Of a stretch of DNA of 64,000 bases, positions 1-13,400 are shown one piece after another. The notes below the pieces were generated by a model, which saw only the letters and a list, made by a program, of their open reading frames with translations, did no database searches and was not told where the DNA came from. Every line of letters starts with the position of its first letter. Positions within the stretch are counted from its first letter, which is position 1. Made by a program: the position numbers and the translations under genes. This stretch comes from Sarcocystis neurona. Lineage: Eukaryota; Apicomplexa; Conoidasida; Eucoccidiorida; Sarcocystidae. The stretch is from NCBI GenBank assembly GCA_000727475.1, contig KL647292.1, forward strand, positions 1,825,186 through 1,889,185, written 5' to 3'.

Positions 1-1283
1 CATATACGCACATGCATGTACTCAATGAGATCCACAAGGAGAAACGAGAAACAAACACGTAGGGCGGCGGTAACAACAGGTGCAGTGACTTACCACAAGA
101 AAGTATCTAGTACACACATATGTCTACACATACATATATATATATATATGTATGGATGTACCTTTGTGTGTAGGTGTCTACGTAGGTCCAGGAGAAGGGA
201 AGAAACGCGTAGGGTGACGGAAACGACACTTTTAGTAATTCAAATCGTTAAGGAGCTTCTAGCTCACACACACGTGTATACTTATATATCTACCGAGAGA
301 AAAGAAGCACGTCCGGACGGCGGAGAGGAGCCTTCGAGTGACCTGACGTTGACTTTTTAGTACACATCCATACACGAATACATTTGTACAGATTTATGAA
401 GAGAAAAGAAACATGTAGGGCGACAGACACGACAACTGCTGAGATTTGACGTTAAGGAGTGCCTAAATTTCTTCTGCCAAAAACCGACTACTTCTGCGTG
501 CGAGGTGGTGAGGGCTCGACCGTGCACCTGCCACGGCGTCGACGACGTGCAGGACGCGCGTGGCCAGACACACATGCATTTCTCTCCAGATGAGACGAGA
601 CAAAAAAGTCAAGAAGAAACGTAAACCTCTTCTTGCCTAGAAAATAGGCGTGCAACTGAAAACACTACCACCGCCCGGAGGACAAACACGAGAAGGGAGA
701 AAGCTTCGCGTTTCCTGACGCCGATTCTCTTCCCACAAGTACCGCGCCACACACACACACATACCTACATCTACACATATATATACATATATGTTTCTAT
801 ATTTATATATGAAGAGGAACATTCTAGACAGGTGCAACGACCACACAAACATAGAGCAAGGGAGACTTTCTTCCATAATGAAGTGGGAGAAGTGCTTGTA
901 ATACATACATGTATACATACACATAGAGAGAGGTAGTCATTCATACGTATACACATATGCATAGACATATATATACATATAGAAGGAGACGGAGAGAAAG
1001 AGACAGAGAGAGAAAAAAACGTACGCCTACAATGAAGTAGAACAGCTGCTTGTAAGGTATATATATATACATACAAATATATATATATATCCACAGACAC
1101 ATAGAGTGTGAGATAACGACAGACGGTTGAAGACTCACGTGTACGCAGAAGATTTACGCACACGCAGCCGTCCACAGATCGCACACAGACGTGCAGGGCG
1201 GAGACTTGTAAGACGCGGCGAGGCCGTCTTTTCTGCGGGGAAGCGCGCGCCGCAAGGCGGCAGGAGGACGCGCGTGGGCGTAC
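1..1283. other. Intron of the protease, left edge of window
   Basis: TA/CA microsatellites (for example around 130-150, 745-800 and 1060-1090) with purine-rich stretches of AGAGAC type. I found no USP His box or second zinc pair on the minus strand here, so this is read as part of the intron after exon 13. Confidence 0.5.
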
Positions 1284-1431
1284 CAGGTATTATTTTCATC
1301 TAGACGTTCCTGTTCTGAGAAGAGACGCAGGCAGTCGGATATATCGACGCTGGGCGGCGCCACCAGCGCTCCCATGTGACTCACACTTTCTAGCTCTCCG
1401 TATTTCTCGCTGTCTGTCAGAGCCGAAAGAT
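1284..1431 (-). CDS. Protease exon 13: distal USP motif before second zinc pair
   Basis: The acceptor ATACGCAG is followed by [20 protein letters not shown] and [20 protein letters not shown], ending in TG before GTACGC. The D-C-L-x-L-F-x-x-x-E-x-L pattern followed by TW is the well-known USP segment just ahead of the second CPxC pair. The next exon would complete Trp and start with the zinc ligands. It is not found in 1-1283. Confidence 0.85.
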
Positions 1432-4400
1432 CTGCGTATATCACCGCGAGCTGTCCACAGGCAAACCGCCAGACGCAGAGAAACACACAAACGCGCTGGG
1501 AGACAGCAGATGCACGGAGACAACAGACGCCCGGAGACAACAGACGCCCGGAGACAGGAGACACCGGGAGACGAGAGCCGCAGGGAGACAACAGACGCAG
1601 AATGACGAAGAGTCATAAATATATAAATATATATATATATGTGTATGTATCTATCCATATCCATATCTCTCTAAATGTATGAGACAGAAAGTCTAATCTT
1701 TTCCACATATACACACACACACACATGACGAGGGTCGTTTTTCACTACCGCGCCGGCCGCGCGTCGCTCTTGCCAGAGACGGCCGTCGAAGAAAACGAAG
1801 TTAGGGAGAACATCCGACCGACACACAGCGACAGAAAAAGAGACGTCGCTGCGGCCGTATGTGTGCGACTCAACACCAAGAGAGTGAAAAACGGAGCATA
1901 GGAACTACCTATCCTACAAACAAAAACTCACTCTCCCGCCTGTGGCCCTCCCGTTTTTAAACTGGCGTCCTGCTGCTGTAGGTACTGCTGCTGCTGTCGC
2001 TACTGCAACTGCAACTGCTGCTGCTGCTGCGTTGGGAGCTGAAAGTTTCCCCGGTGCGCTTCCGTAGGACGTACGAATTCTCCCGCGCTGGGTTTGATGA
2101 AGGAGGAGAGAAGCTGCGCGTCGTCCGGGAGGGGCCGCGGCTGCGTTGCTGCTGCTGCAGCTCTGCCGCCGATACCATTCGTCAGAAGGTTCATACTCTG
2201 ACTTAGCATTCCTCCTGCTGCCACTGCTCCCCCACCTCCTCCTCCTGCGCTGCGCGACGTTGGCAGATCTTCTGGAGAGCAGGGCTGCAGGTGTGCGCAC
2301 AGAAGCAGCAGCAGTAGCAGCGACCGCAGCAGTAGCAGCAACAGCATGTGGACGAACAGCAGCAGCGCGGCGAATGGATACAAAGAGACGACGGCGAGGA
2401 GGAACACGCGAGCGACGAAGAAGGACTCCTGCGCCAAGAAGGAAAAGGAGGTGGAGAAAAAAGTCAACAGCGCAAAACGCCGGCAGAAAGCGCTCTCTCA
2501 CGCCAGCCGTCGCGGCAGCACAGGAGCAGCAGCAGGCGTCGCAGCAGCACAGGAGCAGCAGGAGCAACAGCAGCAGTTCTCCTGCAAAGAATACCATGCG
2601 AAGGACTACAGAGTGGAAAAACCATCTCCTCCAAGGGAAACCTTCAAGCAAAATGTATCTTGGGGCGTTTTTCACCTATTCTGTGAGAAGCAAAAAGTCG
2701 TCCTCCTTTCTACATATATGTAAACACTTATATTCGACATATGTATACCGAGGTACATATATGAGCAGGAGAGAGACAGTAGCGCACTGCAGTATACCAT
2801 TGTTTCTACACGACTGCATTTCACTCACAGATTTGCACCCACACGCACACGCATACATACATACACATATATACATACATACACACCGATACATATGCAC
2901 ACATACACACACATATATATACGTATACATACACACACATATACATACATATGCGCACACATATACGCATACGCATACATATGCATACACACGTATACAT
3001 ACATACACATACACATACATACACATAAAAACATGCATATACATGCGTGTACATACACATATATGCACACACATACGTATACATTTATACATATACATAC
3101 ATACATGTATATACATCCAGATACACACACACATACGTCCATACACACACATACATATACATACACACAGATACATATATACATACATACATGTACATAC
3201 ACACGTATACTTGCATGCATATACATACACGCATATCCATCCATACACACCCCACACACAGGAAGAGACGTTTTTTCAGTTTCTGTTTTCCCACTTTTGT
3301 ATGAGCCGAAATAGAGGCTCGTGCGGACACGTCACTCACACGAAGACGACGCGGGCCCGCGAAAACGAGACGCGCCTCCTCAGGCAGGAAGAGGCGCTTT
3401 CGACGTGGACGGAGGGGGGACGGAACAGAGACAGAGACAGGAGACGAAATTTTTTAGCCGCAAACCTACAAGACTCTGCATGCGCTCTTTTGAAAAGCTA
3501 GCAGACAGCGTCCAGGATGGGAGAGGATGAGATTTCTTTCTCTGTCTTTCTCCCCAAATATCGCTACGCACATCTACACGTATAAGCGTACACACTCATA
3601 CACGTGTATATATATATATATATACGTGTCAAGGAGAACGTTGACGTAGATATATGTATGTATAGAGAGAGAGAGGGATATGCGTAGGTACACGTAGTAG
3701 GCCAGAGGAGAGCGTCCGCTTTTCTTTTCGTAGAAACGGAGTTACAAGGGGAGAAAGTTTCTGCTTTTCTGCATGCGCTCCGTACCACAGACAGAAGGAT
3801 GAGACGGGAACATGCAGCAGCTGCCTCTTCCGCAGAGGAAGCGGCGTGATGGCCGGATATACTGCGGAACAGGCCGACGGCGTGATTCAGAAGCGACCGC
3901 TGCTGCTGCGGTTGCTGCTGCTGTTGCTGCGGCGGCATGAATCTTGTGCCACTGTTGCTGCTGCCGACTGTGCCTCTGGCCCCTGCTGCTGTTGCTGCTG
4001 TTGCACCTCCTCCTTCGCTCCCTGCACCTGCTGCAGCCCTGGGAGAGTCGCCCGCTGAGTTCTCTGCAGCAGCCGCAGCAGCGCCTCCCCCGCCCGTCGT
4101 TCCGGCAGCAACAGCAGCAGCAGGAGCGGCGGCAGAGACATCGAAGCCAGGCGGTCTGTCTCTCGCAGACCCAGCTGTCGCGTGGCTTTCTTCCTCTCCT
4201 GCCGCTGAGTAATCGTACAAATAGGCCTGTTCAACGCGACTATAAAACTCTTCGCACGTGGTGTTACTCTCGACAACCGGCAGCAGCAGTGGCATCTGCC
4301 ATCGCGATGGTAGAGCCTTCTCTGTGTAACACACACAAGACCCAGACGCACCAGATGACTCTAAAATTCTCACCTGCCGGCCTTCCTATCGCATTTCTCT

Positions 4401-7400
4401 GCACCTTCTTCTTCACATAGGTATACACATACCAGCTAGCAGCACCATCGCTATACACACGTACTACATTTATATATATATACACAAATAGTAATCCTTT
4501 ATATATATGTATGTGTGTATATATATATACACGTATATATGTATAGAGCTATCATAGACCTGTATGCAACGGTAGATAAGAGAATAGACAGTTGAATAGG
4601 TAGAGACCTACATAGAGGTTGGTCTAAGTACTGCATATATATATATATATGTATAAATATGTGGTACTTCATATACACATATATACATATGTATACATGT
4701 ACAGATCAATCATAGACCGCTGTAGAGATAGTTTTTCGTACTACATATATATATATATATATCTACGTTTGGGGAGAGACGCGGAGCAGCATTAGCGGAG
4801 ACAGAGACGACTCTGGAAAAGTTCTTCCTACGCAGGCAGCAGAACAGCAGCAGCAGTGGCAGAAGAGGCTGCAGGAGACAAGCAGCAAAACGACGCACAG
4901 CAGCAGAAGCCGAGAGCAGCAGCAGGTTCCTCCGAGATCGAGTCATGAAGCGGGCAGCAGCAGCAGCAGCAACAAAGGCAGTAGTCACCGCGAGAACAGG
5001 AAGTGACTACAAACGGGGGAAGCAGCCCTCGCGGTGAAAGCGTGTATCACGCAGCGTTGGAAGAAAAAACAGCACCAGCTCACGCGACAGCCGCCGCAAC
5101 AGCGACAGCAAAGAAGCAGCAGCAGCGGCAAACGGACAGCACGAGCGGTGGCAGCAGGGGTCTGTGAACGCGGCGCTACATTCGCGAAGTCGCAACAGCA
5201 GCCCTTGCCGCACCAACAGCAGCAGCAGCTCCACGAGCAGCAGCAGCAGCAATCGCAGCAGCTGTGCTGATTACAAATACAGCAGAAACTGCAGTAGCAG
5301 TGGTATACGTAGCACTCCTTCCAGAAGCGGCACCCGCAGCGGCTATAGCAGCAGCAACAGCAATAGACGCAACAGCAGCAAATGAAGCAGCAGCGCAGCA
5401 GGTTTGTAGATGCACGTACACATGTAGGATACATTCAAATGTATATGCAGCGTATTCCTGGGTGCATATATAAACGTGCGAAAAAGACTTCGTCGGTTGG
5501 CCCACAAACTCTCTGTTGACCTTCCGCTTGCATGGGTGCACATTCCCGCGGCCGTCCCAGTCGACGCAGAGAGAGACAGCCGCAGACACCGAAACCGTTG
5601 CCAATGTGCAGTGTACATACACCCACATATAAAGAAGAAGGAGTAATCATCTGTTTATCGACAAGCGCACAGAATATATACATACATATATACATATGAA
5701 TGGATTTGAGAGAAATGCTGGGACGTAAATATGGACAGACACCAACATCTGGGCGACAGGAAGAAGAAGATCCGTATCTACAAGTACAGACTCATCTAGT
5801 CAACAGATACATACATACACACATACATACATGTGCGTGTTTATATACACATATATTTAAATGTATTTGCAGACATACAGGTATATATATATATATATGT
5901 AGGTATATATAAAGCAGGTATGTCTGCGTGTGTGTATGTGTATTTATGTATACACACATCTCTGTACGCACGTTTAGATCAACATTATATACGTACCCAT
6001 GTGTATATTACATGGGTATGAGCAGACGCACGTACATATGCACACAGAGACATTAAAACGCAGACATATACACACAGACACACACGTTTTCGTTTTGGGG
6101 GGGCAGTGGTGAGAGGACGAAATTGAAAGGCAGAAACGCACCGATTGTAGGAGGTCTGGACGCCTTGTTGATAGGAAGAACGAGAGCAAAAAAGGTTCCA
6201 GAACTGGCCAGACTTTGCTCTCCCCGGAAGACGCTGTTCGACTGTACGTACACCCCAGAACCGACACGAGCAGCGTGACGCGTTGTCTGTTTCTCTTGCC
6301 CACATTTTCCACGCGTACCGTCTGTGCGTATCCGTGTTGCTGTTGCCGCCTCTTCTCGTCCTCGAAAGCTCGCTCTCGAAAAGACAACGTGTGACGCGAA
6401 TTCCTCTTATGACGCGACAGGGGGCGCAATACGGAAAAGCCGCAAAGCGCGTGCGCGTGCTCCCCTCCCCACATTTCCCACATACACCCCACGACTTGGG
6501 GTGTACGTACACCCCGCACCCCATATACATCCCACGACTTGGGGTGTACGTACACCCCACACCGCATATACAGCCGAGGACTTCGGGTGTACGTACACCG
6601 CACGAATGATGCAGTCAACACTACCCGCCTTCTTCTTCACGCCTCCTCCTTTTCCTGCCGCCTCCTCTTCTTCGAACGTAGCGCGGTATATAGACATACA
6701 GACATCTACACACCAAATCAACCCCTAGGGTGCACCTCAGTTTGGTTGACCCACGGGGGGATCGAAGAATCGCATACGCTGCAAGCGTCTGTAATATATA
6801 TGTGGAATAGATTTGCTCATTGTCTTGTAATGGTCGCGGCATGTGCAGATGTCTGCCTGCAGCCCGCTGCACTTCTTCTTCTCCGACCGCTTTCCACGCG
6901 GCCCTGCACTCTTACCGTCACCAACCGGAACAGCACTTCGCCTTCAGAGTCCCCTGCTGCTTCGCGTAAAACGACTTTTCTGCTTCTGCTTCTCTCTCAA
7001 GACACAAAAACCACACGCAGTCCTCTTACGTAATACAATCAGTGCCCCAAAACACAACAGCGACGCGCCCTCGCCTCTACGTCGTGTGCAAATACCAACA
7101 CAAGTTGATATCCCTGTAAAACAAGTGCCTGTACCCCTTTCTGTATATGTAAACACATAAATACTATATACAGACGTGTACATACTGAACGCATGTCCGG
7201 GTCTCTGTGTACATATGTGTGTACGTGTCGGTGTGTACGTATGTCTGTACGTATATGTATATATATATATATATATCGATATACGTATATATTCACGTAT
7301 GCGCACGCACCAGTATATTCCCATCCATGTCTACGTATGTGTGCGTATATGTATATGGGGACGTCCGCGTGGCTGTACGTATGAATCGACGTATGTGCGA

Positions 7401-10400
7401 ATACGTGTGTGTGTGTGTGTGACTCTTTTTCTCTTACTCTTCTCTTTTTGACCCGATGCTGCTGCGTCGTTCTCGATCTGGTCGCTGACGGTGCTGGTGG
7501 TTCTCCCTGTAGTAGTGGTCCAGAAGAAGGGGTAAGTCCTCCCCCTGCTGCTGCAGACGATTGGGTCTGCGGATATTTGTTCGTGTCCGTCCTCACGTCC
7601 TCTCGCACCTCTGCGGCACCTCGGTTTCTGCTGCTGCTCCTGCTTCCGCTGCTGCTTCCGCTGCTGCTTCCTGCTGCTGGGTCTCGACGTCGCGCGCGCT
7701 GTACTCCCCCCCCACCACCTCCGGGTCCACACCTACTCCTCTCCGCCCCTTCTCCTCCTCCTTCCGCCGCCGCCGTCGCGTCTGGTTCGCCTTTCTCCCC
7801 GCCCCCTTCCTCCTCGTCTTCTTCGTCACCGGCTGCTGCTGTATTTGGCTGCCCTATTTCTGCCTCCGCTGCGTCTTTAATTTCACCGGCTGCTCCTGCT
7901 GTGTCGTCGTCCAACACGCCTCCGCCGCTGCTGCTGCTGCTCTCACCGCAGTACGCCCCACCTCCCGGGCTGCTGCTGCTGCTGCTCGGGGTCCCGTGGA
8001 CGCAGCAGCCATAGTATCCGCTCCGTCCCGTCGCCTCTGCACTGCAGTAGCTGCTGCTGCTTCTCCACGCCGCTGTCTCTTCCGCAGGCGCATGTGCCTC
8101 GGTATCTCCTGGACTGTGTTTCGGACTTCGATCCGAAAGTTCAAGAAGCGTGAAGCGGCTGGCCGCCCCCCCACCTCCTGCTGCTGTCAGCACTTCCTCC
8201 TCGTGACGGGTGTGCAACACCAGACGGCCGTATCTGCTGCTGTCGCTCGTTTCCTCTTCTCCTTCTCCCACATCCCCTCCTCCTGCTCCCTCCCCTGCAG
8301 CAGCAGCAGCTCGTGCGCCTCCTCCTGCTCCGCCACCGTCCTCTGGAGTTCGACCACTGCTGCTGCTGCTGCCGACGCCACCACGTCTGGTGAAGCAGCA
8401 GGCCGGTCCCGCCGAGGAAGAAAACGAAGACGACGAACCTGCTGCTGCATGCGAACAACCGTTCCTTCTTCCTGCTCCTGATCTTTCCTCCTGCAGCTGC
8501 GCCTCGTGCTCCGCTCTCTCTCCGTCCTCGAAGCTCGCCCTGCCTTCCAGCTCCTGGCCACCCCCACAGGCAGCAGCAAAACGCCAGCAGCAAAATGCGA
8601 ACTCTCCCGTGAAGAACGCAACGGTCGCAACAGGCCCACGGCCGAAGACGGCGGTGCAAGAGAAGAAAACAGAGGCCAAGCAAAAAGAAGAGGAAGGAGA
8701 AAAAAAGACGCCGCAAACAGCAGAAAGGAAGCTGCAGCGGCAGGGAACCCACATTGGCAGCTGCGCGCCAGCGGGACACCGACAGCTCAAGTGAAGCACG
8801 GGTTGACGGCAGCTCAGCGCCACCAGCAACAGCAGCAGCCGCTATACCGCAGCAGTAGCAGCAACACACACCACCTACTTAGGAGCAGCAACACCTACCA
8901 CACAGGCAACAGCAGAGAGTGGTCGCATCAGCAGCAGAAGCTGCCAGCGAACTGCCGGAGCCTAGAAAAAAGGACCTGGACAGATGAGGAGGACGCGAAG
9001 GACGAAGCGATATTATCAAACGGGGGAAAAACTCAAATACGAAGCCAGCAGAAAAGCAGCAGCAGCTGCTGCGGTCCGGCGGAAATCTGTAACGGCGGAA
9101 GAAGGAGACCTGTGCATGCGTTCGAGGACTGCAGAAAGTCAGCAATTTCTTCGTCAAACGAGAGAACTTTCTCTGGGCAGTGAGTGTATCATCTCTTGCT
9201 CGCGACCTGCTCGTCCCCTCGCGTCACCTTTTCTACGTCTTTCTCCACACAACAGTGTCTTGGCCTCAGGGCAGTATCTCACTAAATATGTCCGTCTCGA
9301 CGACCGTATGTGTGTGGACACGCGCGAGTACAAACATCCATATATAGACAAGTCGACACGCAGGTAAATACAAACACACACATATACAGAGTAAAGGATA
9401 CACACAGACGTACACGCACAGTCATATACGCACACATACCCGCACATATACATGGTCAGCACGGCAGACAGGCATAGATATCTGTACACGACTTACACAT
9501 ATATATAGATACACAAGGTCACTGCAGCATACATGCATATATATATATATATACATAGGACACGCGACAAGTGTATATATGTATATATACATAGAGGGAG
9601 GGAGAACAGTATAAGCAACAAACGTACGCTTGTTAACTAGGAAGAACACTGGTGTGTGCTGTGGCGACTCTTTCGAGACAGAAAAGGAGAAGGGGAAGAC
9701 TTCTCTGCCTAGAATCGACGTGCGTTGTAGAGACGCAGCTGCTTCAGTGGCAGACACAAAGGAAGTGGCATCGTCCGGCTGCGGTAGACGTGTGTCGTGG
9801 AGAGATGCAGCTGCGTCAGATGAGCTGCTACGAGAAAGAGACACACCTGGACGACGGTGGCAGGCAGCAGCCAGGCGAATATGTGGGCGTTGTGACGGTC
9901 GAACCGTGGCTTGAGCTGCAGCAGCGACAGCAGACACGACAAAACGGCAGGCGACGCATGCAGCAGCAGCAGCTACGCAGAGAAGAAAAGCCCACTTCTG
10001 ACGCTGCCGGGGATTTCTGTTTGTCGCTCGCTGCCTTCCCCTCTTCAACGTGGCAGGTGGGGAAGACTTCTTTCAGCCGAGTCGCAGGGAGGAGAAAAGA
10101 CGTCCTCACCGTTTTCTCTGGGGCGCTTCTTCCCTCCCTCACATACGGTCCAAGACACGAGGACGACGAGGGGAAGACGGATGACAGAAGATCAAAAGCT
10201 TCACACATATACAGGAAGAGGACACGCACCCGTGCTCATACACACAGACACACACAGGTACACATATTTACGTATACGGGCGACGAGCACATGCACGGCC
10301 GCCCCGCCCACGGCAGCATATAAACATCCATGAGGGAAGAATACACATACTGTGTACGATTCACAAGCGAAAGATAGGAGGGTCTCGTCGATTTACATAT

Positions 10401-13400
10401 GTGGGGAATACATACTAGGAAAACACAGACACTACGTAAAATTTACAATACCGGCGTGCGGCAGAGATACGGACACCTGCGACACTGATAATGAGCACAA
10501 ACGAACGAGACCAATGTGTCCAGCTAGGAACCCAAGACGTCGGAAAATCGAGAAATAAACGAGGAAAGAGGCCCGCGTCGCTTGTGGGCAACCGATTAAA
10601 GGTCCTGACGCGCAGGCGAACAGCAGGGCGCCAGGCGCAGACAAACCTCGCGGACGCGCGCGCGCGCGTGCTTCGGACAGAAACACACAGAGTAGGGAGC
10701 AACAGGGAGCAGCAAAAGCACCGGCCACACGCAAGTCGGCACAACAGCAGCGTGACGCAAATTCCCAGAGAAAGCAGCCGAGACTGCCACTGAAGAAGGA
10801 AGCCAGAGTGAGCGAGAGAGAGACAAGAAGGCAAGAGATGAGACGACGCACAGACAGACATGAAGAGCAGCGAGAGAGACACACACCATGCACCTGGGCA
10901 GTGGGCTCTCGCGCATGAACAGCAGCACGGCAGCAGCAGCAGCAGGGAAGAGAGACGGAGGGAAAGGTAGGGGACGGAAGAGAGCAAACGCAGAGAGGTG
11001 AAACACAGGGGTAAGAGGAAGAAGAGGAAACGGTGGAAGGGAAGTGAGAAGGAGGGAAGAGAGAGAAAGGAGAAGAAAAATGAGGCAAAGGCGGAGAAGG
11101 ATGGAAACGAGATAGAAGGAGGACGCTGGAGCAGTTGCCGTGCACCCCCCGGCGTACGGTATCGCCGCAGCGGAAAATTCGAAGAGACGCGTCCGAGTTA
11201 TAAACAGAGAGAGCCGTGTCGTCGAGTCCTTTGGCCACCATGAGAACGTTCGAGGCGGAAAGCTGGCGGATGTCCTGGAGCCACGTGCCTGGGGTGGAGA
11301 GACAGCGAAGAGGAGACGGGAACAGACCGAGGACAGCAGGTGCACAAGTCAGAGAAAATGAGAGAGCAGACACACGCGGCTGCATGCGCGCGCGCGCGTG
11401 CGCGCCTCGGGTGCCACGTGTGACTGCCTGTCGCACCGAGGGAGACGGAGACAGCAAAAGCAGCGCGCAGAGAAGACGAAGACGGGGATGCGGAGACGGC
11501 CCACCCCTGCGCCGGAGACGAGGGGAGGACAGCACCCACGCACACACCCCCACACACAGGGCGGGGAAAAGCAAGGTAGACGCGCTGAGAGAAGAAGGAC
11601 GAGAAGACAGCTGATGAAGGAAGAAAAGAGACGGAGGGACCGCGGCCGGAGGACCCATAAGAAGATACGCAGCACGCATGCACGTGTGCAGCACGTCACG
11701 CGCGTCCGCTTCCATCGCGTTTCAGTCTCTGGCTGACGGCAACGACCCCGGCACTGGGCGCTGGCGCGCACGCAACAAAAAGGGAGCGTCCCGTCCCTTC
11801 CCCCCCCCCGCTGGACACCACGGAGGAGGAGTGCAGGGCAGGTGGAAACTCCGAGTTTCTCTGCCACTTGGCGCCACTCGCGGGTCGCTCGGAATATTTC
11901 CGGAAGCAACGATGACGCGGCGCTAAAAAGGCGGCGCACCTACAAAAGAAACGCCCGCTGTATCTGTGGACGATGTGTGTGGAGACGCTTCCACACAAAC
12001 ACAGAGACGGTTACTTGGCATGCGACGTGCGTTCGGTTCTCTCCCGCCCTCGGTAGTGGCACGAAAATGTCTGTAAACGTAGGGGACGTGTCTCTGCAAC
12101 TCTCTACAGCTACTACAAACTTCGATAAATACGTGCACGTAGCCATACACACACACATACACACACGCAGACATACATACATGTATTTTTTCTACGACAT
12201 CTGCATCTGACGACAGGCACAGATGCGCGTCGCAGGCCCTTCCTTCTCCTCCTCGCCCCGTCAACTGCCGACCTGTAGTACGAACCTCCTTTCTGTGTGA
12301 TGCAGGGAGTCGCAGCTGGCCCGGTGCGACACAGACACCGGTGCGACACCGATTTCTGCTTTCTCCTGTACACATATCTATACAAATCTATATAGATACA
12401 CGCACACACAAACACGGATCGGAGGCTGGCTATTCGTATATAATTGTCTATAGATGGATGTGACGCACACGTACTTCCATACATACACCTATACATACGT
12501 GTATATATCTCTATGGAGAGGCGTATATCTATATGTATATCCTAGAGACGCATATATATACACATATATGTATATAAGTGTATACGTATAACGATAGGTA
12601 GTGACGCATACATACACAGGTACGTATACGCGTATCTACCTTCTACGTATATGTCTACACGTGTACCAATACATACATATACCGTGGCCTGAACTGATAG
12701 GTGTGATGCGCATACACACATACGTCTTGCCACATAAGCTTCTGCGCAGCAACAGAGAGACGTGTCTTCATCTACCAAAGCACCGCGTTGTTGTTGTCAC
12801 GGTGTACGTACACTAGGCTGTGGACACGCAGAAGTACCTTCTCCGGAAGGGCGACTGCTGCTGCAAGGGCTGCGAATCTTCTGCAGGCGCGTGCGGACAC
12901 ACAGACGGCGACACAGAGCACTTCCCGTCGCGCGGCCCGGCGGGAGCTTACTTGAAAGGATGTGCCGCAGCAGCAGCTCCTTCTCCTCGGCCGTGAGAGG
13001 CTGGTCGGCGTCTGAGGAAAGCAAGCGGTCAACAATTTCCTGCGAAAAACGCCCCACACAGGTCGAGACAAGGGGAAAAGATAAGAGCCTGGGCGAGACG
13101 AAAAGCCGGGCGGCGCAGCGCCCGAAAGACCAACACAGCCCAAGCGAGGCAAGGGACAGAGAGCCGGACGGTCAGAGAGAAAAAAAGAAGAAAGGGAGGA
13201 GGACAGAGAGGACAATAAAAGAGGCAGACAGGCAGAGATGGGAGACGCGAAGAAGAGCAGGAGAGGACAAAAAGCGCGCACCCAGCAGTCGGAGGTCGTC
13301 CGCGCGAACCCCCTCTCGTCGTCACCCAAGCGACGACCCTGTCACCACGCATGCATGCGGTTCCTGCACAGCAACAAAATACACATATTTGTATATGTAT

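Noticed and set aside
2146..3501. A 451-codon plus-strand open frame, and overlapping 193 and 144 codon minus frames
   Set aside because: They run over CAG tracts and a CA/TA microsatellite. The peptides are made of His/Thr/Tyr/Ile or Cys/Val/Tyr/Met and have no motif; a protease exon lies on the opposite strand.
7039..8829. One 596-codon minus-strand open frame taken as a complete gene
   Set aside because: Only the middle part (about 8553-7597) fits as a protease exon. The upstream part is Cys/Phe-rich and the downstream part is microsatellite.
10432..11715. A 427-codon minus-strand open frame as a separate gene
   Set aside because: Only residues encoded at 11288-11158 look conserved and spliced. 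The rest is Ser/Leu/Pro-rich intron read through pyrimidine tracts.
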